From Streptococcus massiliensis DSM 18628 (GTDB lineage Bacteria > Bacillota > Bacilli > Lactobacillales > Streptococcaceae): a DNA stretch of 64,000 bases. Location: NCBI RefSeq assembly GCF_000380065.1, contig NZ_KB904365.1:44890-108889 (forward strand), in the 5' to 3' direction. Both the position numbers and the translations under genes were made by a program. The notes beneath the pieces are model-generated. The model was not told where the DNA came from, made no database searches, and saw nothing but the letters and a program-made list of their open reading frames with translations. Below are positions 30,207 through 40,324 of this stretch, piece by piece. Numbering within the stretch: the first letter of the stretch is position 1; each line of letters starts with the position of its first letter.

Positions 30207-30636
30207 TTTTCTGCTGATAAATCATGGCTAAATGCGGCGTACTCTCAAAAATGAAGGGCTCTCCTACCGCTTCAAAGCCATACTTTTCATAGAGGGCGAC
30301 CACCTGCTCCTGCGCTTCGATGTGAATATCCTTGCTTTCCCTAGCTGCTTCTTCCAAGATTTGCTCAATCAAACGACCGCCCAAGCCTTGACCACGAGCT
30401 GCTTGAGCTGTCACCACGCGACCAAAAACAAGATGTTCATTTTCCTCAAACAGCCGGGCATAGGCATCCACTTGCCCTGACGCATTTTTATGGAAAATAT
30501 GCAGAGCAGCCAAATCTTTATCGTCCAGCTCATGGTAAATCCGCTCCTGCTCCACCACAAAGGTATCAATCCGCAATTTTAAAATCTGATAAAAATCCTC
30601 TACGTTCAACTCAGCTAATTTCTTCCTATACCACAT
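30196..30636 (-). CDS. GNAT family N-acetyltransferase (ElaA-like)
   Basis: 146 residues. Acetyl-CoA-binding motif A is RVVTAQAARGQGLGGRLIE (R/Q-x-x-G-x-G/A). VVEQERIYHELDDKD near the N-terminus is the ElaA signature. The substrate is unknown. It is divergent from marR. Its promoter (TTGAAA, 16 bp, TATTAT) has the MarR-type operator filling the spacer, so it is probably under MarR control. Confidence 0.85.
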   Translation of the reverse strand: MWYRKKLAELNVEDFYQILKLRIDTFVVEQERIYHELDDKDLAALHIFHKNASGQVDAYARLFEENEHLVFGRVVTAQAARGQGLGGRLIEQILEEAARESKDIHIEAQEQVVALYEKYGFEAVGEPFIFESTPHLAMIYQQKTKK

Positions 30637-30638
30637 AC

Positions 30639-30690
30639 TTGTTTCCTTTCAAAAAATATTATATAATAATTGCAAATACAACTATTTCAA
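30639..30690. promoter_or_regulatory. Overlapping divergent promoters of the GNAT gene and marR
   Basis: Plus strand (marR): TTGTTT at 30639-30644, spacer 17, TATAAT at 30662-30667. Minus strand (GNAT): TTGAAA at 30685-30690, spacer 16, TATTAT at 30663-30668. The two -10 elements overlap, so one bound repressor could control both genes. Confidence 0.65.
30670..30684. promoter_or_regulatory. MarR-type operator between the GNAT gene and marR
   Basis: TTGCAAATACAACTA is an imperfect inverted repeat. A closely related, perfect version lies at 31136-31153, which supports its being a binding site. It occupies the spacer of the GNAT promoter and the initial transcribed region of marR. Confidence 0.6.
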
Positions 30691-30699
30691 GAGGTAATG

Positions 30700-31110
30700 A
30701 TGACATCATTAGACATTTTTAGACAGCTAGGAACGATTTCCAGACAGGCCATGCTTGCTATGAATAAAAGAGCCAGCCAGTTTGGGCTTGATAACAATCT
30801 TTTTCTCTATCTGACCCGCATCGTTGAAAATGAAGGGCTGAGCCAGTCCGCTCTAGCAAACATGCTCCAAATTGACAAGACGACAATCAGCCGCGCCCTT
30901 AGAAAACTAGAGGACAAGGGCTTGATTAAAAAGGAACTGGCTTCTAATAACAAAAAGCTCAAGCATCTCTATCCGACAGAGGCGGCTCTAGACATCTATA
31001 ATCAACTTTTGACCTTTGAAGAAGATTACACGCAAAGAGCCCTGCTTGACTTGACTCCTCTGGAAAAAATGCAGCTGACGCAATTATTGGCTCGCTTCAA
31101 ATCCTTTTAA
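30700..31110 (+). CDS. MarR family transcriptional regulator
   Basis: 136 residues. The winged helix-turn-helix is at about 42-80: GLSQSALANMLQIDKTTISRALRKLEDKGLI is a near-textbook MarR recognition region. Flanking helices form the dimer. The second of two consecutive ATG codons (30700) is chosen because GAGG then has a 5-nt spacing. It is probably autoregulated through 30670-30684. The ligand is not known; its neighbours give only an acetyltransferase as a clue. Confidence 0.88.
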   Translation: MTSLDIFRQLGTISRQAMLAMNKRASQFGLDNNLFLYLTRIVENEGLSQSALANMLQIDKTTISRALRKLEDKGLIKKELASNNKKLKHLYPTEAALDIYNQLLTFEEDYTQRALLDLTPLEKMQLTQLLARFKSF

Positions 31111-31135
31111 ACCTTCTCTTTATTTTAACACATTT

Positions 31136-31153
31136 TAGTTGCGTTTGCAACTA
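31136..31153. promoter_or_regulatory. Second MarR-type palindrome, before no gene
   Basis: TAGTTGC and GCAACTA are perfect arms around GTTT. A TATTAT follows at the same 16-nt distance as in the GNAT promoter, but no plus-strand gene follows: the ileS terminator begins 5 bp later. Confidence 0.5.
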
Positions 31154-31157
31154 TTAT

Positions 31158-31197
31158 CCAAAAACAAACTCCACCTGAAAGTGGAGTTGATTTTTTA
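31158..31197. terminator. Bidirectional terminator between marR and ileS
   Basis: AACTCCAC pairs with GTGGAGTT, with A/C-rich sequence before and GATTTTTT after. It serves both converging genes and overlaps the ileS stop. Confidence 0.82.
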
Positions 31198-33993
31198 TTT
31201 TTCTTCAAAGCCTTCTGCTACTGCCTCAGCAAAATTTTCCTCCAAAATCGCTGCACAGTGGTCGCAGACAGTTGCTAAATGCGGATTTGGATTGCTACCA
31301 ACTGTCTCATCAAGGCGACGGCAACGCTCACAAACTTGACCGCTCGCATGCTCCACCTGAAAGGCGACATCTTCAAAAGCCAGAGCATCCGCAGGAGCCG
31401 CTTCTTCTGAAATGGTTAATTGCGAAACGATGAGAAGCTGAGCCACATTGCTATTGACCGCTTCAAGCAAGGTTTTCACAACTTCATTTGGATAGACCGT
31501 CAAGTGAGCTTCCAAGGATTTACCGATTACTTTTTCAGTCCGCGCTTCTTCCAAGGCTTTCTGCGCTTGCGTACGGAAATCCATAAAGGCAGACCAAGTG
31601 TCCAAAATTTCCTCTTGATTTGGGAAGGTTTGGGCTTCTGGCAATTCAGCCAGCTGAACATAGTCTTCAGCCTCGTGCTCCAAGTAAGACCAGATTTCCT
31701 CTGCTGTATGCGGCAGGATTGGCGTCAACAATTTCGTGATTTTTACTAAAATATCATAGAAAACAGTTTGCATCTGGCGGCGTTCCAACGACTTAGCCCC
31801 TTCGATATAGACGACGTCCTTGGCAAAGTCCAGATAGAAGGCAGACAAGTCGACCGTCACAAAATTCACAATCGCCTTGTAAATGGTCAGAAATTCAAAA
31901 TTTTCATAGGCCTTGCGAATGGTCGCTACTAGCTGATTGAAGCGAATAGTCATGTACTTGTCTACCGAGCGCAGCTCGTCATAAGCAACCGCGTCTTCTC
32001 TCGGGTCAAAGTCAGAAGTATTGGCCAGCAAGAAACGCAAGGTGTTACGGATTTTACGATAGGTCTCAGAAACCTGGCTGAGAATATCCATTGAAATCCG
32101 CACATCGTTGCTTGAGTCGACAGAAGTCACCCAGAGCCGCAAGATTTCAGCACCGAATTGCTTTTCTACATCGCTCGGAAGAATGGTATTGCCCAGCGAT
32201 TTAGACATTTTCTCGCCCTTACCGTCCAAGGCAAAACCTTGTGACAGGATTTGCTTGTAAGGAGCTATGCCGTTTGACGCGACTGAAGTGATGAGCGAGG
32301 AGTTAAACCAACCACGGTACTGGTCGGAGCCTTCCAAGTAGAGGTCGGCTGGGTAGGTCAATTCTGGGCGATTTCTCACCACACCATTCCAGGACGAACC
32401 AGAGTCGAACCAAACATCCATGATGTCTGTTTCCTTGACAAACTCGCCATTTGGCGAAGCGGGGTGGCTAAATCCTGCTGGCAAGAGGTCTTTTGCCTCG
32501 CGTTGCCACCAGACGATAGAGCCATGCTCTTCAAATAGCTGCGCTACGTGCTCAATCGTTTCCTCGGTCATAATCGGCGTCCCGTCTTCAGCGTAGAAAA
32601 TTGGCAGCGGCACACCCCAAGCACGCTGGCGAGAGATGACCCAGTCACCGCGGTCGCGAATCATATTGTAAAGGCGCACCTTGCCCCATTCAGAATGGAA
32701 TTTGACCTTTTCGACTTCGTCCAAAATCTCCTGACGGAATTTGGAAACAGAGGCAAACCACTGCGGCACTGCCCGCCAGATGATTGGCTTTTTCGTCCGC
32801 CAGTCGAATGGATAGGAGTGGCTGATTTCGTCTTCCGCAAGAAGAAGCGAGCCTAGTTTCTCGATGACTGTTGGCGTGACCTTATCATAGAATTGTCCAG
32901 CAAAGTCAGAACCAGCATTGTCCATCATAATCCCGCGTTCGTTGACCGTCACAGCTACTTCCAGTCCATTCGCTACCCCGACATTATAGTCGTCTTCACC
33001 AAATCCCGGCGCCGTGTGGACAATCCCTGTACCAGAATCAAGGGTTACGTGTTCCCCCAGAATCACCAATTCATCTACTTCTTCATCCCAAGGATGCTCT
33101 GTCACGATGTGATTGAATTCCGCACCGCGATAGGTTGCCAGAACTTGAGGATTTTCCCAATCGAAACGCTCAGCCAAGCTATTCAAAAGGTCAGCGGCGA
33201 TGACAAATTTTCGCTCATCATTTTCAGGCTTAACCACCACATAGTCAAAATCTGCACCGACAGTCAAACCGCGTGAAGCTGTCACCGTAAATGGTGTCGT
33301 CGTCCAAACCACGATATATGTGTCTCTATCGAGCAAGCCTTTGCCGTCTTTGACGCGATTGGCATAGTAAAGCGAGGTCGAAACTAAATCATGATATTCA
33401 ATTTCTGCTTCAGCAAGAGCAGACTCAGATGACCAAGACCAATAAACAGGCTTGGCGCCGCGGTAAATGTAACCCTTTTTAGCCATTTGGCCAAAGACAC
33501 GAATTTGAGCAGCCTCATAATCTGGCGTCAAGGTCACATAAGGATTGTCCCAGTCGCCAGAAATTCCCAAACGCTTGAAGTCCTCGCGCTGCTTATCTAC
33601 CTGACTAAGCGCATAATCCCGACACATGCCAAGATATTCAACCAGGTCGAGCTCCTTGCGCTTGACTCCTTTTTTAGCCAAAACTTGCTCAATCGGCAGC
33701 CCGTGCGTGTCCCAACCCGGAATATAAGGCGCATAAAAACCAGACATTGACTTGGAACGAACAATAATATCTTTGGAAATTTTGTTCATAGCATGGCCGA
33801 CATGGATATTTCCGTTAGCATAAGGAGGGCCGTCGTGCAGCGTAAAGTGAGGTTTGCCCTCATTTAATTCTTGCCGCTTTTGGTATAATTTTGCCTCATC
33901 CCATTCTTTTTGCCAGATTGGTTCCTTGTTGGGTAGCCCTGCCCGCATGGGAAAGGCGGTCTTGCCTAGATTGAGCGTTTCTTTTAATTTCAT
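31195..33993 (-). CDS. ileS: Isoleucyl-tRNA synthetase
   Basis: 932 residues, a class I synthetase charging tRNA-Ile. HIGH motif is HVGHAMNKI with [18 protein letters not shown] motif is [10 protein letters not shown]. The central editing domain has [12 protein letters not shown]. The C-terminal zinc finger CERCRR...CDHC marks the bacterial type. The length and motifs do not suggest the mupirocin-resistant type. Expression is under a T-box leader directly upstream. Confidence 0.97.
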   Translation of the reverse strand: MKLKETLNLGKTAFPMRAGLPNKEPIWQKEWDEAKLYQKRQELNEGKPHFTLHDGPPYANGNIHVGHAMNKISKDIIVRSKSMSGFYAPYIPGWDTHGLPIEQVLAKKGVKRKELDLVEYLGMCRDYALSQVDKQREDFKRLGISGDWDNPYVTLTPDYEAAQIRVFGQMAKKGYIYRGAKPVYWSWSSESALAEAEIEYHDLVSTSLYYANRVKDGKGLLDRDTYIVVWTTTPFTVTASRGLTVGADFDYVVVKPENDERKFVIAADLLNSLAERFDWENPQVLATYRGAEFNHIVTEHPWDEEVDELVILGEHVTLDSGTGIVHTAPGFGEDDYNVGVANGLEVAVTVNERGIMMDNAGSDFAGQFYDKVTPTVIEKLGSLLLAEDEISHSYPFDWRTKKPIIWRAVPQWFASVSKFRQEILDEVEKVKFHSEWGKVRLYNMIRDRGDWVISRQRAWGVPLPIFYAEDGTPIMTEETIEHVAQLFEEHGSIVWWQREAKDLLPAGFSHPASPNGEFVKETDIMDVWFDSGSSWNGVVRNRPELTYPADLYLEGSDQYRGWFNSSLITSVASNGIAPYKQILSQGFALDGKGEKMSKSLGNTILPSDVEKQFGAEILRLWVTSVDSSNDVRISMDILSQVSETYRKIRNTLRFLLANTSDFDPREDAVAYDELRSVDKYMTIRFNQLVATIRKAYENFEFLTIYKAIVNFVTVDLSAFYLDFAKDVVYIEGAKSLERRQMQTVFYDILVKITKLLTPILPHTAEEIWSYLEHEAEDYVQLAELPEAQTFPNQEEILDTWSAFMDFRTQAQKALEEARTEKVIGKSLEAHLTVYPNEVVKTLLEAVNSNVAQLLIVSQLTISEEAAPADALAFEDVAFQVEHASGQVCERCRRLDETVGSNPNPHLATVCDHCAAILEENFAEAVAEGFEEK

Positions 33994-34014
33994 TTCTATC
34001 CTCGCATTTAAAAA

Positions 34015-34235
34015 TATAAAAAAGCACCAGAGTTCCTAAAAGGACGAAAACTCGTGGTACCACCTTCGTTCGAGAAAAAACAAACGTTCTTTCTCCTCTT
34101 AGCCGGTAACGTCAGCTAGACGTCTAGACTTACTTGCTTCAGCCTAGATTTTGTAAAATGATAAGTCTGACAAAAGGGATTGCAGGACTTCCACCCTCAC
34201 CTGCTCGCTAGAAATATCTTGTCAGCCTCGTGTTT
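34015..34235 (-). promoter_or_regulatory. T-box riboswitch leader of ileS
   Basis: The T-box sequence GGTGGTACCACG (minus strand, 34053-34064) pairs with the 3' end of uncharged tRNA. A terminator stem ending in TTTTTT lies at about 34015-34055. An upstream base-paired region (GACAA...TTGTC) includes an AUC triplet at 34178-34180 as candidate isoleucine specifier; that assignment is tentative. Low charging of tRNA-Ile would favour the antiterminator and ileS expression. This fills the 34000-34242 gap. Confidence 0.88.
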
Positions 34236-34242
34236 TTACAGT

Positions 34243-35034
34243 TTATAATAAATCAATGGCCTCTTTAGCCGGCTCTGTTGGAGAATGATCTTCTCCTTCA
34301 ATTTCTCGATTTGCTTCAATTGCTTCATTGATCTCTTGATTCAAATTTTTATAAGACAAAGTCTCGGAAAGTTCTTTGTTGGCTTGAGCGATACGCTCTT
34401 GTAATTCTTCCATTTCTTCTGGTGAGAATTGACGGGTTACATCAACTGTATCTTCCTCATTTGTCAAAACAGCCTCACCAAGCGCTTCTTGGACAACTTC
34501 CTTGAATGCCTCATCACTAGTTTGTAAATAAGTGGCTGTCGGACGAAGAATTTCTTCCCATTCAGATGAATTGATAATTGCCAATTGTGCTTCCACTGTA
34601 GATTTGAGACGTTGATGGAAAATACGCGTTTTGTTTTTCAACTCTTCGGTCTCCACAGCTACCTTTTTGGCACTATCTGTCGCTTGACGAAGAATTTCAT
34701 TTGCCTTATATTTCGCCTCTTCAAGTAGACGTTGTGAATCTTGCTCAGCCTGACGAAGAACTGTATTTGCCTGATCATTAGCAGCTGTTTTTACTTTTTC
34801 TGCCGTATCTTGTGCAATCAAAACAGACTGACTAAGAGAATCTTTCATCTCATCAAAGTAGTTCAAACGCTCTTCAAGATTTCGAATATGCGCATCCTTG
34901 TCATGATTACTACGAACCAAATCTTCAAAATCACGGACAATGATGTCTAAGAACTCATCTACTTCATCAACATCATAGCCGCGGAATTTGCTTGCGAAAG
35001 TTTTATCTTTAATTTCTAATGCTGTAATTGCCAT
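34243..35034 (-). CDS. divIVA: Cell division initiation protein DivIVA
   Basis: 263 residues. The N-terminal membrane-curvature-sensing domain (ITALEIKDKTFASKFRGYDVDEVDEFLDII) is followed by a long coiled coil (about 30-160) and an acidic C-terminal tail. DivIVA marks septa and poles in streptococci. Gene order after ylmH is the streptococcal norm. RBS AAGGAG. The stop lies just before the ileS leader. Confidence 0.95.
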   Translation of the reverse strand: MAITALEIKDKTFASKFRGYDVDEVDEFLDIIVRDFEDLVRSNHDKDAHIRNLEERLNYFDEMKDSLSQSVLIAQDTAEKVKTAANDQANTVLRQAEQDSQRLLEEAKYKANEILRQATDSAKKVAVETEELKNKTRIFHQRLKSTVEAQLAIINSSEWEEILRPTATYLQTSDEAFKEVVQEALGEAVLTNEEDTVDVTRQFSPEEMEELQERIAQANKELSETLSYKNLNQEINEAIEANREIEGEDHSPTEPAKEAIDLL

Positions 35035-35043
35035 TTTTTCTCC

Positions 35044-35838
35044 TTATTTACTGACTAGTACTTCCACTGTTAATTTATGCTTGTTATTTCTGGACAATCC
35101 CTTATTTTCAATCAAACGAGCTCGTCCAAATCTCCTCACACTTATCATATCTCCCAAGTTCAGTAGATAACTGACGTTATCTACCACTGTGTAATTAACC
35201 TTAACAGCTCCCCCTGATATAAGTGCTGCTGCATTGTTGCGAGAAAGCTTAAAAACACTGGCCACAATCTTATCCAAACGCAGACTTGATGATAATACAT
35301 TTATCGTTTTAGCCGAAGTCCCTATTTTCAACATCTTTGTCCATGGAACAACTTTCAGGTTAACTGGAACCTTTGCAATTTTAGAGATATGATCAATAAA
35401 ATACTGGCTAAAGCGGCGGTCTACTACCAACTGCGCTTGCGTATCTGCTACCAAGATATCTCCAAAAGTCCAACGTTCAATCCCTAAATGGTGTATCAAC
35501 GTTCCTAAAATCTGATTGTGATGCAGCCGATTAAATCTCTTAGCATAAGCAATTTCTAGTAAATCCATCTCAAAATCATTCTCATCTAACACATAGTAGT
35601 CTGGAGCAACAATGACTCTTGCATTTTCGGTTGCCCAAATTTCTGAACTAGCAAAAATATTTATCTGCATATGATTACCGAGTGTTTGGAGAATCCTAAC
35701 CTGATGAGGATTAAGAAATGGAGTTACAAAGAAATGATAACTATCCTCTACTCGATTTAGCCACTCAAACGCCTTATCTATAAAAGAACGGTCTTCGTTA
35801 CTAAAATGCTGATAGATTTCCTTATCTCTATTATTCAT
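35044..35838 (-). CDS. ylmH: YlmH-type RNA-binding protein with S4 domain
   Basis: 264 residues. The C-terminal S4 domain (RLDKIVASVFKLSRNNAAALISGGAVKVNYTVV) binds RNA; the N-terminal two-thirds is the YlmH region, with WATENARVIVAPDYY and FNRLHHNQILGTLIHHLGI. YlmH homologues bind ribosomal complexes and may help rescue. The start overlaps ylmG by 4 bp, showing translational coupling in the division operon. Confidence 0.9.
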   Translation of the reverse strand: MNNRDKEIYQHFSNEDRSFIDKAFEWLNRVEDSYHFFVTPFLNPHQVRILQTLGNHMQINIFASSEIWATENARVIVAPDYYVLDENDFEMDLLEIAYAKRFNRLHHNQILGTLIHHLGIERWTFGDILVADTQAQLVVDRRFSQYFIDHISKIAKVPVNLKVVPWTKMLKIGTSAKTINVLSSSLRLDKIVASVFKLSRNNAAALISGGAVKVNYTVVDNVSYLLNLGDMISVRRFGRARLIENKGLSRNNKHKLTVEVLVSK

Positions 35839-36101
35839 AAGAACGCTGCAAAGAGACGAATCAGAAATTCTGTCAATCCATTAAGCAAGAGAATGGCTAC
35901 CCAAACGGTCCAATCTAAACCTGCAAACTGCAGGTGCAGACGTCTCAGCGGTTTCAGAACAGGCTCAGCAAGTGAAATAACAAGCCGTCCTATTGAAGAC
36001 TGATAAGCTCCTGGGAACCACGATAGAAGTGCATACACTATTAAAACCAGAGAATAGATGCGGATGAAATAATACAAAATCTGAAATAATAAAATCATCA
36101 T
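35835..36101 (-). CDS. ylmG: YggT/YlmG family membrane protein
   Basis: 88 residues with two transmembrane helices (about 3-22 and 62-85) flanking a conserved [15 protein letters not shown] loop. The family is linked to division and membrane-protein assembly. It overlaps sepF and ylmH by 4 bp each, typical of this operon. Confidence 0.9.
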   Translation of the reverse strand: MMILLFQILYYFIRIYSLVLIVYALLSWFPGAYQSSIGRLVISLAEPVLKPLRRLHLQFAGLDWTVWVAILLLNGLTEFLIRLFAAFL

Positions 36102-36691
36102 GATCTTTGTTTCATATCAAAGCCGAAATCACTGATCTGCACGCCATCTGGAAGTTGGATATCTTCAATATTTACAACTACATTAATTGGTGTCAACAGG
36201 TACATAGTACTCGCAACTTTCTTCAGATTACCAGCCAAAACATAACGCGCTCCATCCAAGTAGTCTAAACAACGACGAGCTTGAACTTCTGTCATGTATT
36301 GGAAATCAATCAAGATGCTCTCGTTGGCAATCAACAAATCAACAATGTCTGTAGCTTCTTCGTAATGACGAGGATAACGTACATCAATTGTAACCTTCTT
36401 TTCAGTGATTGGATGCTGTTGTGCCAATTCTTGCTGACGAGCGTGAAGACGAGTAATATTCTCCTTACTAGCTGCAGGAGTCGGCTTACTTTGAGCTACC
36501 GAACGCACTGGCTCAGCTACTGGAGTAGATTGCTCTCTTACTGGGCGAGTTGGCGTTGCTACAGGAGCTGATTTAGGCTGTGCATTTACCACTGTTGGTT
36601 GAGGTGTACTCGCCTGCTCTTGCATCACCATATCATCTTCATCTTCTGTAAAATAATCAATAAAACGATCAAATCTATCTTTTAACGACAT
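36098..36691 (-). CDS. sepF: Cell division protein SepF
   Basis: 197 residues. An N-terminal amphipathic membrane-binding helix ([16 protein letters not shown]) is followed by a Pro/Ala/Thr-rich linker (about 25-85) and the C-terminal FtsZ-binding domain ([24 protein letters not shown]). SepF tethers and shapes FtsZ filaments. RBS AGGG. Confidence 0.94.
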   Translation of the reverse strand: MSLKDRFDRFIDYFTEDEDDMVMQEQASTPQPTVVNAQPKSAPVATPTRPVREQSTPVAEPVRSVAQSKPTPAASKENITRLHARQQELAQQHPITEKKVTIDVRYPRHYEEATDIVDLLIANESILIDFQYMTEVQARRCLDYLDGARYVLAGNLKKVASTMYLLTPINVVVNIEDIQLPDGVQISDFGFDMKQRS

Positions 36692-36700
36692 ATTTCTTCC

Positions 36701-37372
36701 CTACTTGAAAAATGCTGTTCCGATACGAACAAAGGTTGCGCCATGTGCGATTGCTTGTGCAAAATCACGACTCATTCCCATGCTTAGTTCAGAAAAAGGC
36801 ATGTTTTCTATCTGTTTCTTCTGTAATGTTTGTTGAAGCTCTTGAGTTTGCTTGAAAATTTCATTCAATTCCTGCTCAGTTGCATCAATCGGAGCCATGG
36901 TCATCAAACCGACCAATCGGATATGCTTGAAAGTTTTCATCAGTTTGAGAACTTCATCAAGTTCTTCAACTGCAAAACCATGTTTACTTTCCTCGCCCGA
37001 TATATTGACTTGTAAAAAACACTTTACCACATGTTCTGCACGTTTGTCAATCTCTTCAGCTAATTTAACTGAATCAAGCGCATGAAAATAATCTACGTAG
37101 TTAATAACTTCCTTAACTTTGCGACGCTGGAGGGTTCCAATCAAGTGCCAAGTTATACCTTGACCAGCTAAAGTATGGTACTTGTCCAAAAATTTGTCTA
37201 CTCGGTTCTCAGCAATATGAGTAACCCCTGTAGCAATTAACTTTTTGGCAATTTCACTATCCACATATTTAGTAACTGCAATGATTTTCACAGTATCTTG
37301 AGATCGCCCTGCGGCTAAACTAGCCGCAAGCACCTCATTGAAAACTTTTTCTTTATTGGCTTGTAAATCCAT
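36701..37372 (-). CDS. ylmE: YggS/YlmE family PLP-homeostasis protein
   Basis: 223 residues, a PLP-binding alanine-racemase-like barrel. Lys in IIAVTKYVDSEIAKKLI is the PLP lysine. GIT(W)HLIGTLQRRK and LSMGMSRDFAQAIAHGATFVRIG are hallmark motifs. It buffers PLP and amino-acid pools rather than acting in division directly, although it is conserved in this cluster. The start lies 2 nt after the ftsZ stop with no clear RBS, suggesting reinitiation. Confidence 0.9.
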   Translation of the reverse strand: MDLQANKEKVFNEVLAASLAAGRSQDTVKIIAVTKYVDSEIAKKLIATGVTHIAENRVDKFLDKYHTLAGQGITWHLIGTLQRRKVKEVINYVDYFHALDSVKLAEEIDKRAEHVVKCFLQVNISGEESKHGFAVEELDEVLKLMKTFKHIRLVGLMTMAPIDATEQELNEIFKQTQELQQTLQKKQIENMPFSELSMGMSRDFAQAIAHGATFVRIGTAFFK

Positions 37373-37374
37373 TC

Positions 37375-38640
<1,266 letters not shown>

Positions 38641-38650
38641 CTATTTCTCC

Positions 38651-40018
38651 TTAATCAAACATATTACCAATCAAACCACGGACACGGTCGCCCACGCTCG
38701 GACGCTTAGCCTTAGGCTCTGATAGTTGCTCCACACTTTCAGTCTGTCCTGTTGGTGCAGAGAATGGCTGACTAGCCGGCTGACTATATCGTGGAGCCTC
38801 ATCGGTTACTTGATTCGAACGAGTGAAATCTACCGGGCGTTGACGAAGTGCCTCATCGCCTCGAACAGCCGCCTGTGCTAAAACATCAACCTCGGTTAGA
38901 TTTCCTGCGTACTCAGAAAGGCTAATCACATGCGCAAAGGCAGGGTTGCGAATTCCAATTTGGTTTGGTACAAAAAGCTTGACATTCACACCAAAAACTT
39001 CCTGTGCCAATTCCACAACTCCCGGCAAAATGGCACCACCGCCAATTAAAACAATACCACCAGGATACTCCAACATATGGCGTCGATCCAAATCTTGACG
39101 AATCTGATCAAAGATATGTCTTACACGAGCTGAAATGATTTCTGCCAAATAACGCTCAGAAACCTCCACTGGCTCAATCTCACCGATAACTTCAACTTGA
39201 AAAGTTTCAGACTCGCTTGCTGCTGGCGGATAAGCTTCACCGTAATTGAATTTAAGTCCTTCAGCCATTTTTTGCGATGTACGCAACACCTTGGAAATAT
39301 CTTTAGTGACATACTCGCCACCTTCTTGATAAATATTGGTAAACTGTAATTCTTGACTGCGAACAGAAGCCACTGTTGTCTGACCTCCACCCATATCAAT
39401 AACGGTTGCTCCGAACTCACGCTCTCCTTCATTTAAAACTGAATGAATAATCGCGAGTGGAGAAATAATAATATTTTCTGCTTGGACACCTGCACGCTCT
39501 ACTGTTTTACGAAGATTGTGCAAAATTGTTCGTGGGCCTGTGTACAAAAGACCACGCATTTCTAAGCGAATCCCCATCATACCACGTGGATCGCGAATAC
39601 CTTGGAAGCCATCAACGATAAATTCCTCAGGAATAAAAGTAATCACTTCACGATCGGGAGTCATACTCTTAGTCAAGGCAGATTTAACAACGTTTTCTAC
39701 ATCTTCATCTGTGATTTCCTTGCTATCGTTAGTGACTGGAATCATACCTTGCGTTGGTTCAATTTGCAACAAGTTAGCTGGCAAACCAACATTCACTGTA
39801 TTGATGGAAATCCCTGCTTTTTCCTCTGCCTGAGTAATTGCGGATTTAATCGCAGTTGAGGCTGCCTCAATATCTACGATAATACCATCTTTGACTCCAG
39901 CGCTCTTAGCGTTACTAACGCCAATTACATTCATTTCACCATTTATATACTCTGCCACCAAAACTTTGATGGAGTTTGTTCCAATATCTAAACCTGTAAA
40001 AAAGCCATCTCTAGCCAT
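38651..40018 (-). CDS. ftsA: Cell division protein FtsA
   Basis: 455 residues, an actin-like ATPase linking FtsZ to the membrane. The N-terminal GLDIGTNSIKVLVAE phosphate loop, the middle ATVIDMGGGQTTVAS motif and the C-terminal amphipathic helix (VGDRVRGLIGNMFD) are present. Its own promoter lies upstream, separated from divIB by a terminator. Confidence 0.97.
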   Translation of the reverse strand: MARDGFFTGLDIGTNSIKVLVAEYINGEMNVIGVSNAKSAGVKDGIIVDIEAASTAIKSAITQAEEKAGISINTVNVGLPANLLQIEPTQGMIPVTNDSKEITDEDVENVVKSALTKSMTPDREVITFIPEEFIVDGFQGIRDPRGMMGIRLEMRGLLYTGPRTILHNLRKTVERAGVQAENIIISPLAIIHSVLNEGEREFGATVIDMGGGQTTVASVRSQELQFTNIYQEGGEYVTKDISKVLRTSQKMAEGLKFNYGEAYPPAASESETFQVEVIGEIEPVEVSERYLAEIISARVRHIFDQIRQDLDRRHMLEYPGGIVLIGGGAILPGVVELAQEVFGVNVKLFVPNQIGIRNPAFAHVISLSEYAGNLTEVDVLAQAAVRGDEALRQRPVDFTRSNQVTDEAPRYSQPASQPFSAPTGQTESVEQLSEPKAKRPSVGDRVRGLIGNMFD

Positions 40019-40094
40019 TACACCTGTCCTCTCTATCTACGGAGTTCTTTGCCTTGTATTCGTTCATTCAAAAAGGTAGAACTATTCGAAGTTT

Positions 40095-40123
40095 ATTTTA
40101 TCACATCTTTCCAACTTTTACAA
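40095..40123 (-). promoter_or_regulatory. ftsA-ftsZ promoter
   Basis: Minus-strand -35 TTGTAA (40118-40123), 17 bp spacer, -10 TAAAAT (40095-40100). The 306-bp gap 40019-40324 holds this promoter, AT-rich leader and the divIB terminator, and no gene. Confidence 0.7.
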
Positions 40124-40244
40124 TCATTTACGAAAACTTACGTATTAAAGATTTGTAACAGAATGTCTTTTTTTATTTTTCCGACATATTACAAATTATA
40201 TTCTTTAAATAAAAGATTATTCTTTATCTTTTCAGATTTTTAAT

Positions 40245-40285
40245 AAAAAGTGAAAACGAGAATATTCTTTCGCATATTCTCGTGC
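40245..40285 (-). terminator. Terminator after divIB
   Basis: On the minus strand CGAGAATAT (40274-40282 region) pairs perfectly with ATATTCTCG, followed by TTTTCACTTTTT. It separates murD-murG-divIB from ftsA-ftsZ. Confidence 0.85.
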
Positions 40286-40324
40286 TCAAATAGCTCTTCT
40301 ATGATTTTTCAAAATAGAAAACAG

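Noticed and set aside
40085-40092. TTCGAATA near ftsA as a cin-box
   Set aside because: It differs from TACGAATA, has no T-run, lies downstream of a normal -10 and precedes a housekeeping gene.
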